The notes beneath the pieces were generated by a model, which ran no database searches, was not told the DNA's origin, and saw only the letters and a program-made list of their open reading frames with translations. Positions 6,275 through 17,530 of a DNA stretch of 64,000 nucleotides are shown piece after piece. The translations under genes and the position numbers were made by a program. Numbering within the stretch: the stretch's first letter is position 1; each line of letters starts with the position of its first letter. The DNA is from Alphaproteobacteria bacterium (GTDB taxonomy: Bacteria > Planctomycetota > Phycisphaerae > UBA1845): contig JANQQE010000004.1 in NCBI GenBank assembly GCA_028285105.1, forward strand, positions 1-64,000, given 5' to 3'.

Positions 6275-8014
6275 CTAATTGGCTGTATTGACGGATGCGC
6301 GAGTGATTCTTGAGATCGCAGCTTCCAGTACTTTGTCCTTGCCCCCAATGAAGTACTCTGGCGTTTGCTCGACCCCGATGTCCGGCGCAACGCCATTTCC
6401 GTCGAAGAGTTTTCCGTCGGCTTGGAAGGACGCCATGGACGCGATCCTCAGTCGCAACTTCGACATTCCCAACACCACGCGTTGCGAGAGCGCGCTTCCC
6501 CCGCCGCTGGTGGCGCCAATGAGCGTAACATTTTTCATGCCCTTCAAACCGGCGAGGAAGATGTCTGTTGCACTGAAGCATTTTTCGTTTTGCAGGACGA
6601 TCACCGGCTTGTCGAAGTGGTAAACGCCTGGAGCGTCGATTCGATTCAACACCATGTAATGCCATTCGCTGAATTGATCGTCCGGTGGCGACCATTCAGG
6701 CTTGAATGACTTTTGAAATGATTCGATGGCCTTGCGCTCTTGATCGGTCCAGACTTTCGAGTCCTTGGAATACATGAAGCGCTGGGCGAGATGATCGTCG
6801 GCAAAACCGTCGAATAACCGATACCGAGCCGCTGTAAATGCTCGTGGAGGATCACTTGGTGTGACAAGGTACGAATACAGCAATCGCAGCACCTCGCGCG
6901 ATCCACCACCGTTGTCGCGCACGTCAACGATCAGGCCCGGCGAGTCGTGAAATCGCGGCATCCACGTTTCGATTTCACGCAAAGCGTCGTCGTTCATTCT
7001 CTTCAACCGCAGATACCCGACGCCCGATTGAAGAAAGCCCGACGGACGCGCCGGCCATATACCGTATAGCGGTCTGCGGGAGGCCACTTGCGCGCCGCTG
7101 GTTTCTCGCGATTTTCCGCTGTGCGAGCTCAATTGAATCGTCAACGAATCTTTGATCGGAAGGTTTAGGAGCGTCCGGACGCAATCGACATTGCGCATCA
7201 TGCGTAAACACTGTTGCCGAACGTATTGCGGCGAACCTTTTGGCACCAGTACCGATGCCGCCCGACACCACGCCTCAACTTCGATTCCGTCGATTGTCGT
7301 GATGTACGGCATGTGGAAGCGGAGGAATTCCGAGCGATCCGGCTTGATCGCCACGAACCGATCGCCGAGTGGTTCGATTACAAACGGTAAGTACTCACCG
7401 CCTTCGACTCGAAAGTTAATGCCCGAGTGCCCATCGATTCCCATGGCGATGATCTTTTGAAGTTCGACGCCGAGGTTGACTACATCGGGATTCTTTTCCA
7501 TCCGGGTTCGCAGCAAATTGATCGCCGTGTCGAAATCAGCATCGTTGGCGTAGCGGTACGCCCACTGCGCATTCAACGCTCTTTGAAATGCATCCAACGC
7601 TGTATCGACTGCGCCTGGCTCGTCCGGCGGGTTGAGGATGCGAGCCCGGTTCTCTCGCGTCATCGGCACGTTTTGCAGGACTTCTCGTGATCCAGTTTCC
7701 AGATTTCGAACCGTTAGCGAAACCGTCTTACCCGGCGGATGCCCCATCTCTGTGAGTACTTGAACCAAATCCTCACCGAAGCGTTTCGCCCATTTGTTGC
7801 CGTGCCGTTGCTTTGAGAACTTGATGATCTTTTCGACCGGTTGGTTGCCAACGGCTTCCAACGCATACCACTTCCCGTCGATTTCAACATTGGGCACCCA
7901 CCGAATCGCAGAAAAAGGCGAAAGCTTCGGATAGGAGTCAGCCCGAACAGCCGTCCATGCAGGCGCACAAACACCAACCGCCAACAAGACAAGAAACTTC
8001 GCGTGATGTTTCAT
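6275..8014 (-). CDS. Exported S41 family peptidase
   Basis: 579 aa from the ATG at 8014, chosen because AAGGG lies 8 bases upstream and a signal peptide follows at once; an in-frame ATG at 8056 lacks both. The S41 (C-terminal-processing protease) core is visible: GVGYLRLKRMN, IVDVRDNGGGS, and the nucleophile region CFSATDIFLAG near residue 480. The family's Lys, expected 25 residues after the Ser in an FGKG motif, is replaced by Gly (TSGGGS), so a Ser-His-type or altered mechanism is likely. No PDZ domain is obvious. Probably a periplasmic or cell-surface peptidase. Confidence 0.85.
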   Translation of the reverse strand: MKHHAKFLVLLAVGVCAPAWTAVRADSYPKLSPFSAIRWVPNVEIDGKWYALEAVGNQPVEKIIKFSKQRHGNKWAKRFGEDLVQVLTEMGHPPGKTVSLTVRNLETGSREVLQNVPMTRENRARILNPPDEPGAVDTALDAFQRALNAQWAYRYANDADFDTAINLLRTRMEKNPDVVNLGVELQKIIAMGIDGHSGINFRVEGGEYLPFVIEPLGDRFVAIKPDRSEFLRFHMPYITTIDGIEVEAWCRAASVLVPKGSPQYVRQQCLRMMRNVDCVRTLLNLPIKDSLTIQLSSHSGKSRETSGAQVASRRPLYGIWPARPSGFLQSGVGYLRLKRMNDDALREIETWMPRFHDSPGLIVDVRDNGGGSREVLRLLYSYLVTPSDPPRAFTAARYRLFDGFADDHLAQRFMYSKDSKVWTDQERKAIESFQKSFKPEWSPPDDQFSEWHYMVLNRIDAPGVYHFDKPVIVLQNEKCFSATDIFLAGLKGMKNVTLIGATSGGGSALSQRVVLGMSKLRLRIASMASFQADGKLFDGNGVAPDIGVEQTPEYFIGGKDKVLEAAISRITRASVNTAN

Positions 8015-8302
8015 CTTTAACCCTTGCGGTGATGGCAAATACGAACTGACCAACATGTCCCGCGAATCATATCAACTGCGAATTCGCGATCCGCTTTCGA
8101 ATATTCGCCCGCCGTTTCGACGGCCAGCTCCGGCCACGAAGTGTACCAAGCAGCGCATCTCGACAAAACCGATCGTGGACGGCAGAATTTCATGCGTTCG
8201 GCGGATTCGATTGATCTTGCGCCGCATTTTTCGTCGATGCAATACGAAGTCTGAAGTAGTCACAGAATTTGCGTTTTTTGCAAGCCAGGGATGGGTTTGG
8301 CC

Positions 8303-9286
8303 ATGAATGTATTCGTCACCGGTGGGGCTGGTTATGTGGGTAGTCACTGTGTTCGGCGGCTGGTACAAGCCGGTCACAGCGTCACGGTATTTGACAACTT
8401 GTGCGCCGGGCATCGAGCCGCAGTCCCCGACGGCGTGCAGTTCATCCATGCCGACCTTTCCGATATCGAAACCCTGTCCAAAGCGATGAGTCAGGGGTTT
8501 GATGCGGTGATGCATTTCGCCGCGTTCCTCGATGTGGGCGAATCGGTCCGCGAACCGCTCAAGTATTACAAGAACAACGTCGTCAAAACGATCGGTCTGC
8601 TCGACATCATGAGACGGTGCGAAATCAAACGATTCGTGTTCAGTTCGACATGCGCAACTTATGGCGAACCGAAGGAATTTCCAATCACCGAGAGCATGCC
8701 GCAGGCTCCGATCAATCCCTATGGACACACCAAGTTGGTGATGGAATGGGCCCTGGCAGATTGCGCGAAGGCTTGGGGTTTGGGCGCGTGTGCGCTGCGT
8801 TACTTCAACGCTGCCGGCGCGTCTGCCGATGGTTCAATCGGTGAAGATCACGATCCGGAAATCCACCTGATCCCCGTTGTACTTCAAGTTGCATTAGAAC
8901 AGCGCCCGCAGGTCAGTATTTTCGGTAAGGACTATCCCACGCCCGATGGCACGTGCGTGCGCGATTACATCCACGTTGAAGACCTCGCCGAAGCGCACCT
9001 GTTGGCATTGGAAAACATCCACCCCGGCGTGTTTGATGCATTCAATGTTGGAACGGGAATCGGCACCAGCGTGCGAAAACTCATCGAATCCGCCCGCGAA
9101 GTCACCGAACGCGAAATACCCGCCACCGACGCCCCTCGGCGACCCGGCGATCCGCCCACGCTGTTAGCCGACCCGACCAAAATCAAATCGCAACTCGGTT
9201 GGCGCCCGAAGTACACCGACATCGGCGCCATCCTCGAAACGGCATGGCAGTGGCACCGCACACACCCGAATGGATATCCGAAGTAG
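8303..9286 (+). CDS. galE: UDP-glucose 4-epimerase
   Basis: 327 aa. Extended short-chain dehydrogenase: NAD-binding GGAGYVGSH at the N-terminus, the S(S)TCATYG strand, catalytic Tyr and Lys in PYGHTK, and FNAAGA and DGTCVRDYIHVEDLAEAH typical of GalE. It interconverts UDP-glucose and UDP-galactose in the cytoplasm for polysaccharide synthesis. An in-frame ATG at 8291 is four codons earlier; the 8303 start fits the family's N-terminus. It is followed by a long inverted repeat and then convergent ilvD. Confidence 0.95.
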   Translation: MNVFVTGGAGYVGSHCVRRLVQAGHSVTVFDNLCAGHRAAVPDGVQFIHADLSDIETLSKAMSQGFDAVMHFAAFLDVGESVREPLKYYKNNVVKTIGLLDIMRRCEIKRFVFSSTCATYGEPKEFPITESMPQAPINPYGHTKLVMEWALADCAKAWGLGACALRYFNAAGASADGSIGEDHDPEIHLIPVVLQVALEQRPQVSIFGKDYPTPDGTCVRDYIHVEDLAEAHLLALENIHPGVFDAFNVGTGIGTSVRKLIESAREVTEREIPATDAPRRPGDPPTLLADPTKIKSQLGWRPKYTDIGAILETAWQWHRTHPNGYPK

Positions 9287-9359
9287 GGTCCGCTGTGCGG
9301 ACCATTCAGTCGAAACATATTGCATCAACAATCAATCGGTCCGCAACAGCGGACCCTAC
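9283..9359. repeat. Long inverted repeat between galE and ilvD
   Basis: GTAGGGTCCGCTGTGCGGACC (9283-9303, beginning inside the galE stop) pairs with GGTCCGC-A-ACAGCGGACCCTAC (9338-9359), one extra base in the second arm, with a 34-base loop. It lies between convergent genes, so it may act as a bidirectional terminator, but it has no T-run and looks more like a REP element. Confidence 0.6.
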
Positions 9360-9383
9360 TTGCACGAAGCAAGTAACGGTCAT

Positions 9384-11063
<1,680 letters not shown>

Positions 11064-11110
11064 GGCAAATCAAATTCTCAGTGCTATTCGTGATTAGAAA
11101 GCTATTAGCG

Positions 11111-14100
11111 TCAAACGGTTGGCGTAGCCTGTCGGAAATCGTTCAATTCAGCAAGTACGCGCCCAAGCTCCTGACGTTGTTTTTCCGCCCACGTTTCGCT
11201 TACCGTTAGCGGAACGATGGTGTGGAAGCGTTCGAGATTCTCGCGCAAATTGTCGAGAACCTTTGCCGCCCGCGTGCTGCCCGTCAGTTCAAAGTGACGC
11301 CGGATCATCGCTAAAACAACGGATCGCTCAAGGTCGCTGTCGAGCGGTCGAACATCCACATCGCGGCGATTGACCATGCTCTTAACGAAGCTCGTCTTGC
11401 CGAAAACGAACGCGATACCACCTGTCATTCCGGCACCGAAGTTGCGACCGATCGGTCCCAATACAACGACGACCCCGTTGGTCATGTACTCGCATCCATG
11501 ATCGCCACAGCCCTCGACGACTACTCTGCCGCCAGAGTTGCGTACACACAACCGTTCACCCGAAAGGCCTGCCGCAAACAACTCACCACCGGTCGCACCG
11601 TACATCACTGTGTTGCCCATCAAGACCAGCGGTTCTCGATGGTGACCGTTCGCACGAATCACGATCCGCCCACCGTACATGCTCTTACCGACGTAGTCCT
11701 GCGCTTCTCCATCCAGCACCAACCGCATACCTTTGTTGCAAAACGCCCCGAAACTCTGACCCGCTACGCCTTTGAAATGCAAGCGAATTGAGTCGTTCGG
11801 CAAACCAACGTCGCGATAATGCCTGGCGATCTCGCCAGAGAGTCGCGCACCGATGCTGCGGTCGCGGTTGGTGATTTCGTACCCTTTGACGATGCACGCC
11901 GATTCGACGATTGCCGGCTTGCAGTCTTCCAGGATGCGTTGGTCCAATTCCACCTTCGTTTCGACCGCATCGTTAAACGGAACGAGGCAGCGACGGGCTT
12001 TTGTTCCGCCCGGATCGGGATCGGTCAACATTGCCGAAAGATCGATGTTACTGGTTTTGGGCAATTCGATGCCTTCACGTTGCTTGAGCAAGTCGAATCG
12101 TCCAATGACTTCGTCAAGCCGTCGAACACCGATGCCAGCCAACTCCATGCGCACCTGCTCGGCGAGGAACATCATCAGCGCGATGACATGGTCCGGCTCG
12201 CCCGGGAACTTCGCACGCAGTTCAGGCCGCTGCGTCGCGATTCCGACGGGACAGTTATTCAAATGACACTGCCGCACCATCACGCAGCCAGCCGCCACCA
12301 ACGCAGTCGTTCCGAACCCGAATTCATCCGCACCCAGTAGCGCAGCGATGATGACATCGCGACCGGTCTTTAGACCACCGTCCACGCGAACCGTCACCCG
12401 CCCGCGCAGGTCGTTGAGTACCAAGACCTGCTGCACTTCCGCTAATCCCAATTCCCAGGGCAACCCAGCGTTCTTGATCGACGACAACGGCGATGCACCC
12501 GTGCCACCGTCGTGTCCCGACACCTGAATAAAGTCTGCATACGCCTTGGCCACACCGGCAGCGATCGTTCCAACGCCTGCGACCGAAACGAGCTTCACAC
12601 CGACACGGGCTTTTTGGTTGACCCGCTTGAGATCGAAGATCAACTGCCCCAAGTCTTCGATGGAATAAATATCGTGATGCGGCGGTGGCGAAATGAGCGG
12701 AGCCCCCGGCATCGCCCGACGGAGGTTGGAAATTTCTTCCGTCACTTTGTCGCCGAGGATCTGTCCACCTTCACCCGGCTTCGAACCCTGGGCCATCTTG
12801 ATTTCGATTTCGCGGGCACTGACGAGGTATTCCGGCGTCACACCGAATCGTCCAGACGCCACCTGCTTGATGGCGCTGTTGCCCCAGTCGCTGGCCCTCG
12901 GATGCCACGGCGCAAGCGAGCGAGCGGCTGACTCGTTTCGGTATGGATAGAGACGTTCCTGATCTTCGCCGCCTTCGCCGCTGTTGCTCTTAGCCCCGAT
13001 GCGGTTCATCGCGACGGACAGCACTTCGTGTGCTTCGCGCGACACTGCCCCATGACTCATCGCCTGCGTGCAGAATCGTTTGACGATGGCTTCCGCTGGT
13101 TCGACTTCTTCCAGCCGAATCGGTTCGTCGCCGCGTTTCCAGTCGATCAAATCGCGCAGGTTGCAGACCGGTCGCTCATCAACAAGGTTCGTATATTGCA
13201 CGAAAGCCTTTGCGTCGCGCGAGCGAACGGCTTTGTGCAGCGTCTTGGTGATGATCGGATTGGTCGAATGGTATTCACCCTTCTTGCGATAGGCGTAAAT
13301 ACCGCGGTCCGCAAGATTCGGATCGTCACCGAAAGCTTCTGCGTGGAATCGCAAAATGTCGACCGCGATTTCATGCAACCCAACACCGCCAATGCGGCTT
13401 GCAGTGCCCGTGAAATACCGATCGATCACCGAGTTGGCAATACCGACGGCTTCAAAGTTTTGCGCACCGCGATAACTGCTGATCGTCGAGATACCCATCT
13501 TCGACATGATCTTGAGCAGGCCGTTATTCACCGCATTGCGATAATTCTGAAGGGCGTCAGCCAACGTAATGCCCTGCCCGCGTGGATCGCGACGGACCCA
13601 TTCGCGCACCGATGCCAGCCCGACGTACGGGTGAATCAACGACGCACCAAAACCAAGCAGGCAAGCAAAGTGGTGATCCATCCGCGGATCGCCGGTGTCG
13701 CAGATCAGACTGGCCTGCGTACGCTTGCCCGCCCGAACCAAATGTTGATGGACAGCCGACGTTGCCAGAAGCATCGGAATCGGCGCACGCTCTTCATTGA
13801 CCCCGCGATCGCTCAATACGACCAGCGAAACGCCTTCGTCGATGACCTGCTCTGCCGCATGGCAAAGCGCGTCGAGCGCCGGTTCCAAACCCTCGGGACC
13901 GTGCGCGACATCAAAGTGGCAATCGAGCGTTCTCAGTCGAAACCGTTCGTTTGCCAGCGACTTGAGCCATTCATACTGAGCGCAGTCGATCACTGGCGAC
14001 GCAAACTTGATCAGCTCTGCCGCACTCTCGCTTTCGTCCAACAACCCCGCCCGTCCACCGATAGCCGTACGCAGCGACATGACCAAGCGCTCGCGAAGCG

Positions 14101-15700
14101 GATCGATCGGCGGATTGGTCACCTGGGCAAACAACTGCTTGAAGTACCGATAGATCGTTTTTGGAAAATGGCTCAACACGGCGATCGGCGTGTCGTTGCC
14201 CATCGAACCGACCGGTTCCTTACCGTCGTAAATCATCGGAACGAGCAGCCGGTCGATGTCCTCCTTGCCATACGCGAACGCCTTCTGCACGCGCGTTAAA
14301 TCATCGATGTCCGCTGCGGCGTATTCGGGCGATGTCGCTTCCACTTCGTCATACGGCTTGATCATCTTGCCGACGACCCAGCGTTTGTATGGGCGGCGAC
14401 CCGCGTAGTGTCGCTTGATCTCGTCGTCGAGCATGACCCGGCCGGTGGCAGTATCGACTGCAATCATCCGCCCCGGACCCAACCGCGAGGATTGAACGAC
14501 TTGGCCATCCTCGACCGGAACGATTCCGGTTTCGGATCCAGCAATAAGAGTGCCATTTTGTGTCACCCAATAACGAAGCGGGCGCAGTCCGTTACGATCG
14601 AGCATTGCACCAGCCACCACACCATCGGTAAACGCAACAGCCGCCGGTCCGTCCCATGGGGCCATCATCGATGCGTGGTACTCAAAGAACGCGCCAATGT
14701 CTTCATGCATCGTTTCCATCTGCTGATACGCCTCGGGCATCAGCATCAACATAGCGTGCAGCGGATCATGTCCGGAGTTGACCAATAGCTCCAGCACGTT
14801 ATCAAGCGCCGAAGAATCGCTGCCGTACGGTTCAATGATTGGATTCAGCTCGGCAAGTTTGTCGCCCCAGATTTTGCTGGCCATCCGGTCTGCACCGGCA
14901 TTGAAGCGATTGACGTTTCCTCGGAGGGTGTTGATTTCGCCATTGTGACCGATGTATCGTAGCGGTTGCGCGCGCTCCCACGAGGGATTCGTATTGGTAC
15001 TGAAGCGCTGATGAAAAAGCGCAATCGCCGTTTCATACTCCGGATCGACCAGATCGGGATAAAACGAATCCAACTGCGGCGCAACCATCAAACCCTTGTA
15101 GACAATCGTTCGGCTCGACAGCGAAGCGATGTGAATCGACTCAAGATGTGTTGCTGCGATCGCCCGTTCGACGCGCTTCCGCGCCCGGTACATTGCCCGT
15201 TCAAACTCACTCTCCGGCAAGTCTGGGTTGCGCCGCACAATCACCTGCCGAATCATCGGACATGTCCCCAGCGCGTAGCTCCCGAGGACGCCGGAATTGA
15301 CCGGAACATCCCGCCACATCAACACCGACAAATTGCATTCGGCGAATTCGCGTCCGACGATGTCCGCACAAATGTGCGCCGCATCCGCAACGCCGGAAGG
15401 AATAAAAACCATCCCAACGGCAAGCTCGCCGGCATCGGGAAGTTCGACGCCATGTCGCCGCAACTCGCGCATGATCAATCGATGCGGAATGTTCGTGAGA
15501 ATGCCAGCACCATCTCCGGACAGTCCGTCCGCATTAACCGCCCCGCGATGCGTCAAATTCACCAAACCGGTGATCGCCTGGCGCAAAATGCGATACGATC
15601 GTCGCCCCTCGATGTCAGCCACCAAACCGACACCGCAGTTGTCGTGTTCGCTCTGAGGGTCGTACAGTCCGATGCGTTGGGTTGAATTAGATGTTTTCAT
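11111..15700 (-). CDS. gltB: Glutamate synthase, large subunit
   Basis: 1529 aa, full length for GltB. Class II glutamine amidotransferase domain with the nucleophile Cys at residue 22 (HDNCGVG), so a short propeptide is removed; a central domain; an FMN-binding domain with SVAGVGTIAAGVAKA and GHDGGTGASPL; the 3Fe-4S cysteines in CVMVRQCHLNNCPVGIATQ; and the C-terminal beta-helix GXGXG domain. It makes glutamate from glutamine and 2-oxoglutarate. No gltD (small subunit) is adjacent. GGTGG lies about 8 bases before the ATG. Confidence 0.96.
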   Translation of the reverse strand: MKTSNSTQRIGLYDPQSEHDNCGVGLVADIEGRRSYRILRQAITGLVNLTHRGAVNADGLSGDGAGILTNIPHRLIMRELRRHGVELPDAGELAVGMVFIPSGVADAAHICADIVGREFAECNLSVLMWRDVPVNSGVLGSYALGTCPMIRQVIVRRNPDLPESEFERAMYRARKRVERAIAATHLESIHIASLSSRTIVYKGLMVAPQLDSFYPDLVDPEYETAIALFHQRFSTNTNPSWERAQPLRYIGHNGEINTLRGNVNRFNAGADRMASKIWGDKLAELNPIIEPYGSDSSALDNVLELLVNSGHDPLHAMLMLMPEAYQQMETMHEDIGAFFEYHASMMAPWDGPAAVAFTDGVVAGAMLDRNGLRPLRYWVTQNGTLIAGSETGIVPVEDGQVVQSSRLGPGRMIAVDTATGRVMLDDEIKRHYAGRRPYKRWVVGKMIKPYDEVEATSPEYAAADIDDLTRVQKAFAYGKEDIDRLLVPMIYDGKEPVGSMGNDTPIAVLSHFPKTIYRYFKQLFAQVTNPPIDPLRERLVMSLRTAIGGRAGLLDESESAAELIKFASPVIDCAQYEWLKSLANERFRLRTLDCHFDVAHGPEGLEPALDALCHAAEQVIDEGVSLVVLSDRGVNEERAPIPMLLATSAVHQHLVRAGKRTQASLICDTGDPRMDHHFACLLGFGASLIHPYVGLASVREWVRRDPRGQGITLADALQNYRNAVNNGLLKIMSKMGISTISSYRGAQNFEAVGIANSVIDRYFTGTASRIGGVGLHEIAVDILRFHAEAFGDDPNLADRGIYAYRKKGEYHSTNPIITKTLHKAVRSRDAKAFVQYTNLVDERPVCNLRDLIDWKRGDEPIRLEEVEPAEAIVKRFCTQAMSHGAVSREAHEVLSVAMNRIGAKSNSGEGGEDQERLYPYRNESAARSLAPWHPRASDWGNSAIKQVASGRFGVTPEYLVSAREIEIKMAQGSKPGEGGQILGDKVTEEISNLRRAMPGAPLISPPPHHDIYSIEDLGQLIFDLKRVNQKARVGVKLVSVAGVGTIAAGVAKAYADFIQVSGHDGGTGASPLSSIKNAGLPWELGLAEVQQVLVLNDLRGRVTVRVDGGLKTGRDVIIAALLGADEFGFGTTALVAAGCVMVRQCHLNNCPVGIATQRPELRAKFPGEPDHVIALMMFLAEQVRMELAGIGVRRLDEVIGRFDLLKQREGIELPKTSNIDLSAMLTDPDPGGTKARRCLVPFNDAVETKVELDQRILEDCKPAIVESACIVKGYEITNRDRSIGARLSGEIARHYRDVGLPNDSIRLHFKGVAGQSFGAFCNKGMRLVLDGEAQDYVGKSMYGGRIVIRANGHHREPLVLMGNTVMYGATGGELFAAGLSGERLCVRNSGGRVVVEGCGDHGCEYMTNGVVVVLGPIGRNFGAGMTGGIAFVFGKTSFVKSMVNRRDVDVRPLDSDLERSVVLAMIRRHFELTGSTRAAKVLDNLRENLERFHTIVPLTVSETWAEKQRQELGRVLAELNDFRQATPTV

Positions 15701-16483
15701 ACTGATACCACCGAGAATATTTCGAGCCGAGTTGACGCATTGGTTTCGCGGAGTTGTGCCTTAGAGGCTTACAATCGCTGCGAACGGCTTGGAATGGCCG
15801 TAAGTCCTGCGCGCCGCAGGTACGTTGGCTACGTCGCACGAGCGACATGCGCGGGCGTGAATGGGCGTGGAAAGCAGACGACGTGTATGACGGGGCCCCT
15901 CGTGTACGAACCACCCCATCGATGCGACGGGACGACGGCCATGATTCAATGGGAATCGGGAGACATTTGGAATTCGTTCCGCCATAGCAGGATCGAAGGC
16001 CCGCGCGATCACAGCCTGTGATTTCTCCAATGGCGCACTTAAAGTCAGCGGGCCTGCAACCATCTGGCAATTAATTTGGCCGGGTTCCAACGTCATGACC
16101 TCCATTTTATCCAGTCGTGGGGTGCGGTTCAATTCTTATCCCCGATACCAGAAATGGATGATTATGGGGCCTAATCCCTAAATGCAGCACCCTGCCTGAA
16201 TGCGACGCGCACGGCAGCAAAGCACCTTGTCTGCACTGCATGATGGGCTATCCCCCGGCGAGGGGGGGTAGAACCATCAACCAAGATCAATCGGAATTCG
16301 TCATGTTGCATATGCACGGCATAAGGTTGTTGCGCAAGAACAATGTCACACTGCGTCATTCCGGATGAAGTCAAAAATGCAAACAGTTGCGGTAGAGTTG
16401 CAGGCGCTTTGCGTTCGTTGGTTCGAAACCTCTAGGTTCCGTTTTCGATGACGTGTTCCGCCCGACGAAATAGATGTTGAAAT
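15701..16483. other. 783-base region upstream of gltB without a supported gene
   Basis: Longest gene-free stretch of the window. Short open frames exist on both strands (for example 15761-16132 minus, 123 codons), but none has a recognisable family, and the ribosome sites are poor. It should contain the gltB promoter. TGCATATGCA (16308-16317) and several TGCA-rich segments (16190-16260) could be regulator sites. A small hairpin AACC-TCTA-GGTT lies at about 16427-16438. Confidence 0.4.
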
Positions 16484-16624
16484 CCACGACGATTTTGGGT
16501 AATTTGCCTCATGTCAATCGTCGATGGAGTCGGCTATAAACGTCGTGGCTAGCGGCTATTCAAACATGCCTTTCCTTCCATCCGGCCCGATGTAGTGAGG
16601 CGTGGGCCGCTAGCATTCTTTTTT
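16484..16624 (+). ncRNA. Candidate structured RNA ending in a terminator-like hairpin
   Basis: Stem 1: CCACGACG (16484-16491) with CGTCGTGG (16541-16548). Stem 2 follows directly: GCTAGCGGC (16548-16556) with GCCGCTAGC (16606-16614), enclosing CATGCCT (16565-16571) paired with AGGCGTG (16598-16604, one G-U pair). Six T (16619-16624) come five bases after stem 2. Layout fits a small RNA with its own terminator, or a leader/attenuator of the SIMPL gene 168 bases downstream. It matches no riboswitch class I can name. Confidence 0.45.
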
Positions 16625-16791
16625 ACCCCTGCAAAAAGCAATTTCAAATAATACGAAATCTAGCGAACCAATCCGCGCGCCGCGCCGTCAAAGTGAGTAG
16701 CGTGCAGCGGGCCGACTTCATGTCGATTCAATTGAACAGCTTAACTTGTCTATTGCGTGTTTTCAGTTCACTTTCGCCAAGGGTTCACAGC
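16625..16791. other. Leader region of the SIMPL gene
   Basis: No gene. An in-frame GTG at 16693 would extend the following protein, but the signal peptide and AAGGG support the start at 16792. Confidence 0.35.
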
Positions 16792-17502
16792 ATGAAAACG
16801 TCAAATCTTATCGCATCGTTAGCCATTGCATTCGTGTCCGTAGCACAAGCCGGCGACAACTCGCTTCCCAACGTCACCGTCTATGGAACAGCCACCACTG
16901 AAGTCACGCCCGACCAGATGAATTGGCAGTTGACCGTCACCAACAAAGGCAAAGACCTCGCCCCCGTCGCCGACAACCATAGCGGCATCGTGTCCAACGT
17001 CTTGAAGTTCCTGAAAGCAAGCGGCATCGATGAACAGAAAGTTCAAACCGCCAGAATGGAATTCGGAGAAAACTGGGAATACCGCAACAGCAATCGCGTG
17101 AAGGAAGGTTACTTCGCAACGACGCGCGTCTCGTTCGAGGTCACCAACTTCGATTTGTATCAAAACCTTTGGTCCGGCTTGGCAAAGATCAAGAACGTCA
17201 GCATCGACTACGTTTCGTACGACTACTCCAAACGCATCGAAGTTCAAAACGAAACCAGAATCAAAGCACTGCAAGCCGCCAAAGAAAAAGCTAAATCCCT
17301 CGCCGAAACGCTCGGATCGAGAATCGGCGAACCGCTGCTGATCGAAGAAGATCTCGGCATTCAAACCATGTACGCCGGCGCTGCATTCTCAAACAACCTG
17401 AGAACAGTCCAAAGCACCGAAGGCGACAGTGAGGGCATCGCAAAAGGAAAAATCCCGATCAAATTGCGCGTCAAAACCTCGTTCAGATTGATATCGCCGT
17501 AG
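16792..17502 (+). CDS. Exported SIMPL-domain (DUF541) protein
   Basis: 236 aa from the ATG at 16792, preceded by AAGGG. A cleavable signal peptide ends near QAGDN. The body matches SIMPL/DUF541 (YggE-like): VTVYGTATTEVTPDQMNWQLTV at the start, the ATTRVSFEVTN middle strand, and the ALQAAKEKAKSLAETLGSRI helix. Family members are periplasmic or outer-membrane proteins of poorly defined role, sometimes linked to oxidative stress. A second member is at 45403-46170. Confidence 0.85.
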   Translation: MKTSNLIASLAIAFVSVAQAGDNSLPNVTVYGTATTEVTPDQMNWQLTVTNKGKDLAPVADNHSGIVSNVLKFLKASGIDEQKVQTARMEFGENWEYRNSNRVKEGYFATTRVSFEVTNFDLYQNLWSGLAKIKNVSIDYVSYDYSKRIEVQNETRIKALQAAKEKAKSLAETLGSRIGEPLLIEEDLGIQTMYAGAAFSNNLRTVQSTEGDSEGIAKGKIPIKLRVKTSFRLISP

Positions 17503-17530
17503 GGTGCGTCCCGGGCGCGCAGTTTTCAGA

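Noticed and set aside
13028..14299. Long open frame on the plus strand inside gltB
   Set aside because: It is antisense to the well-supported GltB amidotransferase/central domains, has no recognisable domain, and is rich in the residues expected from reverse reading of a coding strand.
15761..16132. 123-codon minus-strand frame upstream of gltB
   Set aside because: No recognised family, poor start, Arg-rich end; kept only as a possibility in the gap description.
16301..16350. Sigma-54 promoter or NtrC site for gltB
   Set aside because: TGCA-rich segments are suggestive, but no TGGCAC-N5-TTGC element with proper spacing was found on the gltB strand.
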